Shown here: positions 32,230 through 39,896 of the stretch, one piece after another
How positions within the stretch are numbered: the first letter of the stretch is position 1
Layout: every line of letters begins with the position of its first letter
NCBI GenBank assembly: GCA_023409975.1
Contig: JAEYQO010000019.1
Coordinates: forward strand, 106,844-170,843
Direction: 5' to 3'
Origin: Bacteroidota bacterium
GTDB lineage: Bacteria > Bacteroidota > Bacteroidia > Chitinophagales > Chitinophagaceae
Length of the DNA: 64,000 nt
The notes under the pieces: generated by a model
Database searches by the model: none
What the model was told of the DNA's origin: nothing
What the model saw: the letters and a program-made list of their open reading frames with translations, nothing else
Translations under genes and position numbers: made by a program

Positions 32230-33441
32230 TTACTTTTTCCGGTACTTTCGTTTATTATTATGGGATTTTTTACCGCTCCTTTCCTGCATCTGTGGAATGT
32301 CCGGAACCGGGCCAAGCACCTCAGGCGCTTTCAGCTTTGGAATCTCTTCCCCGAGTAATTTCTCTATCTGTTGCAGCTTCCGCCACTCCTTAATTGTTAC
32401 AAAAGTGTAGGCTGTACCTTTGCTCGCAGCTCTCGCAGTTCTACCGATCCGGTGGACATAATCCTCGCCATCATGTGGGACATCGTAATTGATTACAAGG
32501 TCAATGTCCTCTATATCGATACCCCGGCTGATAATATCTGTTGCAATCAATACCTGTAGTCTTCCGCTCCTGAAGTCGGCTAGTACCTGTTCTCTTTCCT
32601 GTTGTTCCAGATCCGAATGGATCTGGTTCACCGGCAGCTTTAATCGCTTAAGCTCAAAAGTGAGCTGTTTCACACTGCTCTTGCTGGAGCAGAAGACAAC
32701 AACACTTTTAAATGTTTTGCCGGAGAGTATTTCCCTTGCCAATCCGATCTTCTGTTCTTCATGCACGAGGTAAATGCCTTGTGTGATGGTATCCGGAGGT
32801 CTGGAAATAGCAATATTGATTTCAACCGGGTTGCGAAGTATCGAATTAGCCAGCTTCCGGATCGGACCTGGCATTGTCGCAGAGAACAATAGATTTTGTC
32901 GGTCTTTGTTAGCGGCAGAAATAATCTTCATGATGTCATCATGAAAGCCCATGTCCAGCATACGGTCGGCCTCGTCCAACACCAGATATTTCAAGCCGTC
33001 CAGACGCACATATCCCATTTTCATATGAGCAATCATCCGCCCCGGGGTGCAGATTACAATGTCGACGCCTGATGTAAGGGCTTTTTTTTCTGTGGCAAAT
33101 AAACCGCCATCGTTACCACCATACACTGCTATGGAACTGACGGAGGTGTAGTAGGAAAGGCCCTCCAGGATCTGGCTGATCTGAATAGCCAGCTCCCTGG
33201 TAGGTACAATGATCAGTGCATTGATCTTGTTATGGTGGTGTGGCTCTGTCAGCAGCTTATTGACGATAGGCAACAGAAAGGCCGCAGTTTTACCCGTTCC
33301 TGTTTGAGCGGCCGCGATGACGTCTCTGCCATCCAGTATGTGGGGGATAACCTGTTCCTGAACGGGGGTGGCTTCTACATAACCCATGGCATCTATGCCA
33401 TCCAGAAGATCGTCATGTAGATCAAAATCTGAGAAATACAA
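32230..33441 (-). CDS. DEAD-box RNA helicase (RhlE-like)
   Basis: A 403-residue ATP-dependent RNA helicase. In order: Q motif (F...TPVQEQVIP), motif I AQTGTGKT, Ia PTRELAIQ, Ib TPGR, motif II VLDEADRM, motif III SAT, motif IV VVVFCSSK, motif V ATDIISRGIDI and motif VI HRIGRTAR, then a short basic tail (SGKKSHNNKRKYRKK). The start must be TTG at 33441: a TAA lies in frame immediately upstream, and the only later ATG (codon 19) would remove the upstream aromatic residue of the Q motif. Likely role in ribosome assembly or RNA decay. Confidence 0.92.
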   Translation of the reverse strand: MYFSDFDLHDDLLDGIDAMGYVEATPVQEQVIPHILDGRDVIAAAQTGTGKTAAFLLPIVNKLLTEPHHHNKINALIIVPTRELAIQISQILEGLSYYTSVSSIAVYGGNDGGLFATEKKALTSGVDIVICTPGRMIAHMKMGYVRLDGLKYLVLDEADRMLDMGFHDDIMKIISAANKDRQNLLFSATMPGPIRKLANSILRNPVEINIAISRPPDTITQGIYLVHEEQKIGLAREILSGKTFKSVVVFCSSKSSVKQLTFELKRLKLPVNQIHSDLEQQEREQVLADFRSGRLQVLIATDIISRGIDIEDIDLVINYDVPHDGEDYVHRIGRTARAASKGTAYTFVTIKEWRKLQQIEKLLGEEIPKLKAPEVLGPVPDIPQMQERSGKKSHNNKRKYRKK

Positions 33442-33493
33442 TTATTGAATTGGTTTTTGGGGAAGATGGATATTATTTAAATCTGGTACTACA

Positions 33494-34198
33494 TTAGAAC
33501 TGGTAACCGACTCCTACGGAAAGTCCGAATCTGCTATCGGGAGTGGTACTCAATCCAGTGTTATTCTCAAAAATACGATAAGGATCGATTTCCAGTCTTG
33601 CCATCGTCACCAGCTTCCAGTTTCTGTTGAGATTATATTCAAAAGTCTGGTTGACACCGGTCCAGAAGATCAAGGCGTCTTTCGTATTCAGCCTGGTATT
33701 GATATGGTCTTCACCGATTTTTCTATAGCTCAGCTCGGAGGTCGTCATGGTCACTGTCGGAGAGGCACTGAGGCCGATGTAGCTTCTGAGTCCCTGCAAG
33801 CCTGGCGTATTTCTTAAATAACTACAGGTGACTTCATACTGCATGGAAAGGTTGAGTCCTACATGCTGTAGTCGCTCCTCAAAACCGGTATGATAATAGC
33901 CCTGTGCATCACCCCCGGCGCGCGGTCTTCCCTGCACGGTTAAATGGTCAAAAGACAATCCGGCGTCAAATACGATATGTTGATTCCAGCGGGCTCTGAA
34001 AAAAACTTCCCTGGTCCAGCTGAATTGCGTGCCACTCTTATTCCCGATGTCTTTCCATCCTATGGCTCCGGTTCTTAAACCTGCAGAAAATGGTGATAAT
34101 GTTACAGGCTGTTGGTTTTCAGATCTGATCTGGTGGTTCTGTGCAATAACTGCCTTTCCACACACTAACAGCGATAACAGTAGGAAGAGGTTTTTCAT
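33494..34198 (-). CDS. Predicted outer-membrane beta-barrel protein, unknown function
   Basis: A 234-residue protein with a signal peptide (MKNLFLLLSLLVCGKAVIAQ) and a mature part of alternating amphipathic strands ending in the aromatic terminus VGYQF, the usual beta-barrel assembly signal. The number of strands (about eight) suggests a small PorT/OMP_b-brl-like barrel. No specific family is recognised. It sits between the helicase gene and the deiminase gene on the same strand. Confidence 0.72.
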   Translation of the reverse strand: MKNLFLLLSLLVCGKAVIAQNHQIRSENQQPVTLSPFSAGLRTGAIGWKDIGNKSGTQFSWTREVFFRARWNQHIVFDAGLSFDHLTVQGRPRAGGDAQGYYHTGFEERLQHVGLNLSMQYEVTCSYLRNTPGLQGLRSYIGLSASPTVTMTTSELSYRKIGEDHINTRLNTKDALIFWTGVNQTFEYNLNRNWKLVTMARLEIDPYRIFENNTGLSTTPDSRFGLSVGVGYQF

Positions 34199-34255
34199 TG
34201 CCCCGATATTTTGATTAAAGTTACGTAATGATCAGCTTCCTTATTACAATACAAA

Positions 34256-34283
34256 AGGGGCTGACCGCAGCCAACCCCTCTGA
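34256..34283 (-). terminator. Hairpin after the peptidylarginine deiminase gene
   Basis: On the minus strand GGGGTTGGCTG...CAGCCCC forms an imperfect stem (GGCTG/CAGCC core) followed by TTTTGT, 20-50 bases beyond the stop. Confidence 0.5.
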
Positions 34284-34305
34284 GAACTAACACCAGGAAA
34301 GATTT

Positions 34306-36135
34306 TTACTCTTTTACGACTTTCTTCGTGCTGAGGTGCTGACCGTCTGCCAGTATCTGCACAAAATACAGGCCAGGAGCAGCGGCGCCCAGATCGAATT
34401 CCAGCTTGCTCATACCTCGTTGACGTTTTCCGAATGTCGTGTTCTGAAGCACTTTCCCCATCATATCAGTAACCACAGCGCGGATCTCCCTCGTTTGATC
34501 GAGTGAGAGTGGGAGGAAAAATTCACCCAGACTTGGGTTTGGAGCAGGATTCAGAACAAAGTTTTGATCCGGATCGATTGTCGATGTGCTCTGAGGTAAG
34601 GTGAAGTAAAAAGAAAAGTATCCATCAGGAGCCGTAATCGGCTTTGTAGCCGTTTTGCCGTTATTGGTCGTGGCACTGATATAATACTCTACCTTGTCAT
34701 TCACTGTGAGGTTGGCACCTGGGATTTTGCCGATCCAGTAACCTGAACTATCCGTCAGATTTACTGTGTTCCAGCTAGTCTGTCCCTCCAGCCTCCAGAA
34801 ACAGGTTGCAGAAGCAACACCACTCTTGTTTGTGACCTCAGCAACAAGGGAATAATCAGCCTGGAGTGGTTGCAAATCGCGAACCGCAGGATGCCAGAAG
34901 CGCACAGGGTTTTCCGCAGGAATCTGCATGGTCACACAGTGAATCGCACCACCCAATACCGTCAGGTCTCTTGCATCAATAGGGATGATCTTATATCCCG
35001 GGATGATCTTCTTGAACATTTCTATGGCTGTGGAGTCTAAAGACGCATTTCCATTGTTGCTGTTGGAGTAGGCAGGCATGATATAGGTCTTATTCACAGT
35101 AAGGCCATTGACAAACGTCCGTGCATCGTTCGTGATTTGATTGCAGGTCGTTCTGTACGTTCCATCATCGCGGGTCGGCATCGGCATCCTGAAGATCCTG
35201 TAGGGCCGGCCATATACAGAAGTCCTTGAAGCGATCGTATCAATCATCCTCAATATGGTATTCTTATCTGTTGCTGTAACTACAGAAGGATATTCCATAA
35301 TGGCGAAAGTTTCCTCGTCCATCATCTTCATATACATATCTATATGTCCCGTTCCTCCGTCACAATTGAGGCGCTGTGTTACTGTCACATTTTCAGAAGC
35401 CCAGTAGTATTTTACACTGTCCTTGATCTGCTGAGCGGTCCATCCAGGATAGGTGGGGGGTGAATAGGTATTCACGTTAGAGATAACAGAGCTATGAAAG
35501 CTGTTGCCAAAACCATCCGTCATGAAATTACCGCCCTCTGCATGTAAGTTGGTCTTCACATTCTTATAATTCATCTGGTCACCCAGATATTCAGCGAAAG
35601 CATCATCATAGTCTCTTCCTGGATAGTAGTGGAGATCCAGAAAACCTACGCTATCGTCCTGAGAATAATAGAATCCCAGGGGGCCAAAATCTCTGGTCCA
35701 CCAGGCATCACCCACCAATGCGTAGAACTGATAATTCGTGAGTGGGGTTCCGCGGTTTGTCATAAAGGTTTTGATGGGCGTGGAGTCAGCCCAGTTGTCG
35801 ACCCGGATCAGCACCTTGGCTTCCTGCTGGATAGCATCCGTGAGCTGTCCCCAGAGATCGGCGTAGGAAGAGGTGACATCGATGTTCGGCACAGGCCAGT
35901 CATATGGCCACGATACCAGTACCGCCTGCACTTCTTCATATTCTCCGGGAAATCTTGCGTCGGAAGGCATTTCTCCAGTCGAGGTAGTTCCCTTCTTAAG
36001 AAACTGCACGCCAGATTTTGGATGTTGCTGTCGGTACTGCAATTCATTTTGTGTCGGCATTTTATGCCAGGGTTGTGCATCGGCGGAAAGAGTAAGCCCT
36101 ATTCCCGCAACCAATGCGGATAAAATTCGCTTCAT
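34306..36135 (-). CDS. Secreted Porphyromonas-type peptidylarginine deiminase (PPAD-like) with T9SS sorting domain
   Basis: A 609-residue protein: signal peptide (to ADA, residue 20), guanidino-group-modifying catalytic domain (about 55-425), an Ig-like domain (about 430-530) and a type A T9SS C-terminal domain (NPAPNPSLGEF ... GLYFVQI...). The likely catalytic residues are D149 in WWTRDFGP, H264 and D266 in GTGHIDMY, an Asn in the SNSNNGN segment, and C400 in LGGAIHC. The three-part layout is that of PPAD, which converts peptidyl-arginine to citrulline; agmatine deiminases lack the signal, Ig and sorting domains. Substrate choice (C-terminal peptide arginine versus free agmatine) is inference. 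It is divergent from the DDAH-like gene. Confidence 0.85.
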   Translation of the reverse strand: MKRILSALVAGIGLTLSADAQPWHKMPTQNELQYRQQHPKSGVQFLKKGTTSTGEMPSDARFPGEYEEVQAVLVSWPYDWPVPNIDVTSSYADLWGQLTDAIQQEAKVLIRVDNWADSTPIKTFMTNRGTPLTNYQFYALVGDAWWTRDFGPLGFYYSQDDSVGFLDLHYYPGRDYDDAFAEYLGDQMNYKNVKTNLHAEGGNFMTDGFGNSFHSSVISNVNTYSPPTYPGWTAQQIKDSVKYYWASENVTVTQRLNCDGGTGHIDMYMKMMDEETFAIMEYPSVVTATDKNTILRMIDTIASRTSVYGRPYRIFRMPMPTRDDGTYRTTCNQITNDARTFVNGLTVNKTYIMPAYSNSNNGNASLDSTAIEMFKKIIPGYKIIPIDARDLTVLGGAIHCVTMQIPAENPVRFWHPAVRDLQPLQADYSLVAEVTNKSGVASATCFWRLEGQTSWNTVNLTDSSGYWIGKIPGANLTVNDKVEYYISATTNNGKTATKPITAPDGYFSFYFTLPQSTSTIDPDQNFVLNPAPNPSLGEFFLPLSLDQTREIRAVVTDMMGKVLQNTTFGKRQRGMSKLEFDLGAAAPGLYFVQILADGQHLSTKKVVKE

Positions 36136-36305
36136 AAAGGAATGCTATTAAGCTGATTAATGTTTAAGTTGGAGATTAAATTTAGGAAAAAGACTAATAA
36201 AACAACGGGGATTTTTCTTTCGTGCATTTTTTCAACGTTACCGTGACAAGTCTTTTCAACCTCAGCTATGATTGTATTATTTTCGGCGCCTAATTCAATT
36301 TAAAT

Positions 36306-37220
36306 ATGTTTAAAGGGGTTTACAAAAATGCAGATTTCTCCTTCGATATAACCGATATCCCTTCCCGCAGGGAGCCTGCCAGGGTATTAATGTCCTCCCC
36401 GGAATACTTCGATATCGTAGACGAGAAGAATGTCCACATGGCCGGTCAGATCGGGAAATCTGATAAGAATGCAGTCAAACAGCAATGGCAGTCGCTTTAT
36501 GACTCTTATGCCGCACTGAAAGAAGAAGGTGTGCTGGAAGAATTGAGTGTAGTGCCCGGAGCTGAGGGTTGTGAAGATATGGTGTTCTGCGCCAATCAAA
36601 GTTTCCCCTGGGTAATGGAGGATGGAACCCGCGTTGTAGTAATGTCGAAAATGCGCCATCCCTCCCGGCAAAGGGAAGTGCCTTTTTTTCAGGAGTTCTA
36701 TGAAAAGAAAGGTTTTATGCCTCTTCACTTCGATGCAGCGATCAATTTTGAGGGTATGGGCGATGTGATTCCGCACCCAGCTAAAAGATTACTTTATGGC
36801 GGTTACGGTCACAGAACCTCTGCAGCAGCTTATGAAGAACTAGCCGGTATGCTACAGGTTCCGGTAATTGCCCTCGAACTGGTCAATCCGAAGTTTTACC
36901 ACCTGGACACCTGCTTTGTTCCGATCTCCACTGATAGTGTCATGCTATGTAAAGAGGCCTTCAATGAAACAGGTCTGGAAATGATTTCGAAATTGTTCAG
37001 GCATGTCCATCTCATACCGGAAGAGGAAGCCGAAAAGTTTTTCTCGTTAAACGTTCACGCTTTCGAGGCAGGGGGCAAAAAGGTGGCCATACTTCAGAAA
37101 GGAAGTACAGTTACAAAGAAGTTACTTCAGGATGAAGGGTTTCGGGTTATAGAACTTGAAACATCAGAGTTTATGAAGTCCGGTGGCAGTGTATTCTGCA
37201 TGAAGATGATGTATCCCTAA
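36306..37220 (+). CDS. Dimethylarginine dimethylaminohydrolase/amidinotransferase-family protein
   Basis: A 304-residue cytoplasmic enzyme of the pentein fold. The catalytic set is visible: an acidic residue in INFEGMGD (about 149), His in KFYHLDTCF (about 199) and Cys in GGSVFCM (about 298). The family hydrolyses or transfers guanidino groups (dimethylarginine to citrulline, arginine to citrulline or ornithine); the exact substrate cannot be told. Its start is 170 bases from the divergent secreted deiminase, and it overlaps the convergent MFS gene by four bases. Confidence 0.83.
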   Translation: MFKGVYKNADFSFDITDIPSRREPARVLMSSPEYFDIVDEKNVHMAGQIGKSDKNAVKQQWQSLYDSYAALKEEGVLEELSVVPGAEGCEDMVFCANQSFPWVMEDGTRVVVMSKMRHPSRQREVPFFQEFYEKKGFMPLHFDAAINFEGMGDVIPHPAKRLLYGGYGHRTSAAAYEELAGMLQVPVIALELVNPKFYHLDTCFVPISTDSVMLCKEAFNETGLEMISKLFRHVHLIPEEEAEKFFSLNVHAFEAGGKKVAILQKGSTVTKKLLQDEGFRVIELETSEFMKSGGSVFCMKMMYP

Positions 37221-38467
37221 GCGGCCTTGTCTTCTTCCTCATCGCCATACTCCGGTAGGATCCTGTTATTCTGCTGGAGTTTTGTGTTTAACAAAGTTGC
37301 GAGTACAATACTGCAGAGGATGATGCCAATACTCAGGTATCCGGTCACCTCATAATGGAGTACTTTATTCTCGGTTGTGGTAACCACGATCAGTCCTGCA
37401 GTAACGGATGCCAGTCCTACGAATATCTGTTGCACTGAGGAGTTAAAGCTCATGAAGCTCCCTCTGGTCTCCGGGGGTACCACATTACTGATCATTGCCT
37501 GAGCCGGAATGCTCCGCCCAGAGGACACGATAAACCAGAATCCGGTTATGAAAAGTACCTGATAAAAAGGGATGGCAGGGAGGTTAGTGATCAGGGCGAT
37601 GGGTATCACCGCCAGTAAAACCAGTATCACAAACAGCCGGTGCTTCCCGATCTTGTCCGCCAGCCGGCCCAGTATGGGAGAACTGAATAGCGTCAATGCA
37701 CCACCCACCATGTAGATCATAGGAGTCTGTTCCTTACTGAATCCCATGTTGAACTCCATAAAGGGATTCAGGAAAGGGATGATCATGAAATGTCCCAGCA
37801 TGAGCGTCGCTGAAAGCCCGAGGGCCAGCAACTGGTTACTGTTCGTGAAAATGTTTTTGACGAGTGCAACCGGATGAGGTCTCGACCGGACCTGATGCCT
37901 GAGGTGAGCATCCATCCTGGGCAAAAAACGAATGATCAGTGGTACGAGTAGGGTCCCTAGTCCCGCGACAAAGAAGAAGGGGCCATGCCAGTTAAAGCGA
38001 TTAGCAACGTAGAGTCCGAAAGGGACGCCAAAAACAGATGCAACAGAAAACGCAGCCATGATCCATCCCATGGCCATCCCTCTTCGTTCGTAAGGAATCA
38101 GATCTGCAACGATGGATAGAACCTGGGCGGCTATCAAACCTCCAAACAACCCGGCGACAATGCGGGATGACAAGAGCAGCAGGTAACTGGGCGCAAGGGC
38201 ACAAAAGAAGGTCCCCACCAAAAAGCCGGTATAACCAAAAAGGAGTACTTTCTTTCTGTCGAAATGGTCGACGAAAAAAGCCGCCAGAAATCCGGAACTC
38301 CCCGCGCTGAAGGTGTAGGCGGCCACCAGCATGGAGAACTGTCCTGAACTGATATTGAAGTGGGGTATCAGGTAGTTTCCCAGTGGCATCATGATCATGA
38401 AGTCCATGATATGCGTAAAGTTCAGCGCCGCCAGCAGTAGTAAAATGATCTTTTCTCTTGTATTCAT
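37217..38467 (-). CDS. MFS transporter (drug:H+ antiporter-like)
   Basis: A 416-residue protein with twelve predicted helices and MFS loop motifs: DHFDRKKVL after helix 2 (motif A), GLFGGLIAAQVLSIVADLIP (arabinose-efflux-like helix 4), and GRLADKIGKHR after helix 8. It belongs to the AraJ/NepI-like efflux group, and the exported compound is unknown. It is convergent with the DDAH-like gene with a four-base overlap, so the two mRNAs overlap. An acidic tail (YGDEEEDKAA) ends the protein. Confidence 0.88.
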   Translation of the reverse strand: MNTREKIILLLLAALNFTHIMDFMIMMPLGNYLIPHFNISSGQFSMLVAAYTFSAGSSGFLAAFFVDHFDRKKVLLFGYTGFLVGTFFCALAPSYLLLLSSRIVAGLFGGLIAAQVLSIVADLIPYERRGMAMGWIMAAFSVASVFGVPFGLYVANRFNWHGPFFFVAGLGTLLVPLIIRFLPRMDAHLRHQVRSRPHPVALVKNIFTNSNQLLALGLSATLMLGHFMIIPFLNPFMEFNMGFSKEQTPMIYMVGGALTLFSSPILGRLADKIGKHRLFVILVLLAVIPIALITNLPAIPFYQVLFITGFWFIVSSGRSIPAQAMISNVVPPETRGSFMSFNSSVQQIFVGLASVTAGLIVVTTTENKVLHYEVTGYLSIGIILCSIVLATLLNTKLQQNNRILPEYGDEEEDKAA

Positions 38468-38712
38468 CCTATAAGGGGCGCAAAGTTCGAGCTTTTTAGG
38501 GTCCGGACGCTCTGAGAGTTAAAGTTTTTGATCTATAGGTATATAGACCTCCCACAACGCTATCTGTCATCCTCTTTTGCAGTGAGGATTAATTCATAGG
38601 AGTAATCGAATGGTAAAACCGGACTGGAGTGAACTAACCACTCACCCCTAACGGCTCATCCCAAACGACTAATAATAACCTTTTCTTACATCCTTTCCTC
38701 CCCCATATTTCG

Positions 38713-38720
38713 TAGATTTG
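38713..38720 (+). promoter_or_regulatory. -7 promoter element of the lytic transglycosylase gene
   Basis: TAGATTTG matches TAnnTTTG, 25 bases upstream of the ATG. The preceding 38468-38700 stretch contains no gene I can support. Confidence 0.5.
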
Positions 38721-38745
38721 AAAGAGATCATTAACCCATCGTAAT

Positions 38746-39672
38746 ATGAAACAACATCTTCGTTTAGCAGTGTATCTTGCCTCAGCTTTTGTGCTTGGGG
38801 CGGCCACCATATCCACACTCTCATTCCGTTCTGCCGAATCCTCTGAAGTTCCATATACTATAACAGAAGAGAGGAAAGTGCAGTATAAATGGCATGCTCC
38901 GGATTTGCCAAAGTCTCTCTCATTTGCCGGAGAAAAAGTCCCTCTGGATCGGGAGGATGTCCGGGAAGCACTGGACCGGGAGCTGCTGTACAATTACTTC
39001 AATCAGTCCAGCACCATCCGGATCCTGAAGTTGTCGAACCGCTATTTCCCAATAATAGAACCGATCCTGAAGGCGCACGGTATTCCGGAGGATTTTAAAT
39101 ACCTGGCAGTCGCTGAGAGCGCACTCCAGAACCAGACCTCACGTGTCGGAGCGGGTGGCTTCTGGCAATTTATGCCGAAAACCGCTCCTGAGTTCGGGCT
39201 CGAATTGAGTGATGATGTAGACGAGCGAAACCACATTATTAAATCTACCATCGCTGCGGCCAAATACCTTAAACAGGCACATAGCCGTTTCGGATCCTGG
39301 ACAGTTGCTGCCGCAACCTATAATATGGGACAGGGGGGATTCGACAGGCGTTCTGATTTTCAGGGTGTAAAAGATTATTATAGTGTACAGTTACCCGAGG
39401 AAACCATGCGGTATGTCCACAGGATTCTGGCTTTCAAGCTCCTGATCGGTCAGCCGGAACATTATGGATATTTCGTTTCAGAGCATGAGTCTTACAAGCC
39501 TTATAAAACGAAGAAGGTTAATGTCAGTTCCTCCATCCCTAATCTTGCGGATTTTGCCCTGCAACACGGCACTAATTATAAGAAGTTGAAAGAACTGAAT
39601 CCCTGGCTTACTTCCACAAAGCTTACCGTCAAAAGCGGGAAGTCCTACGAGATCGAGGTACCTGAAAGTTAG
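38746..39672 (+). CDS. Lytic transglycosylase (MltD-like, SLT domain) with C-terminal LysM-like segment
   Basis: A 308-residue exported murein hydrolase. An N-terminal hydrophobic segment (residues 6-26) acts as signal or anchor. The SLT domain has the catalytic Glu in LAVAESAL (about 123), GAGGFWQFMPKTA, and ATYNMGQGGF. The last ~45 residues (ADFALQHGTNYKKLKELNPWL...) resemble a LysM peptidoglycan-binding motif. Cleaves the MurNAc-GlcNAc bond to 1,6-anhydro products. A terminator follows. Confidence 0.9.
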   Translation: MKQHLRLAVYLASAFVLGAATISTLSFRSAESSEVPYTITEERKVQYKWHAPDLPKSLSFAGEKVPLDREDVREALDRELLYNYFNQSSTIRILKLSNRYFPIIEPILKAHGIPEDFKYLAVAESALQNQTSRVGAGGFWQFMPKTAPEFGLELSDDVDERNHIIKSTIAAAKYLKQAHSRFGSWTVAAATYNMGQGGFDRRSDFQGVKDYYSVQLPEETMRYVHRILAFKLLIGQPEHYGYFVSEHESYKPYKTKKVNVSSSIPNLADFALQHGTNYKKLKELNPWLTSTKLTVKSGKSYEIEVPES

Positions 39673-39692
39673 GCTCGCGTCCCCACAGTTCG

Positions 39693-39726
39693 GGCTGTTT
39701 CCTCAGGGAAACAGCCTTTTCTTTTT
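39693..39726 (+). terminator. Intrinsic terminator after the lytic transglycosylase gene
   Basis: GGCTGTTTCC and GGAAACAGCC form ten perfect pairs with a four-base loop, followed by TTTTCTTTTT. Confidence 0.9.
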
Positions 39727-39896
39727 AGAAAACTCTGCCATTTCGCCTGTGGAAAGCTTATTGTCATGAAAAGGATGCAGTCGGGATAGAAACCTCCGGT
39801 CTGAATGACACCCCGGGCTAAATTTATATGCCATAATTGCGGAATGTGTTCGATGGATTGGTATTTGAGCAAACCTGAATAGCTAAATTCAAGCCA

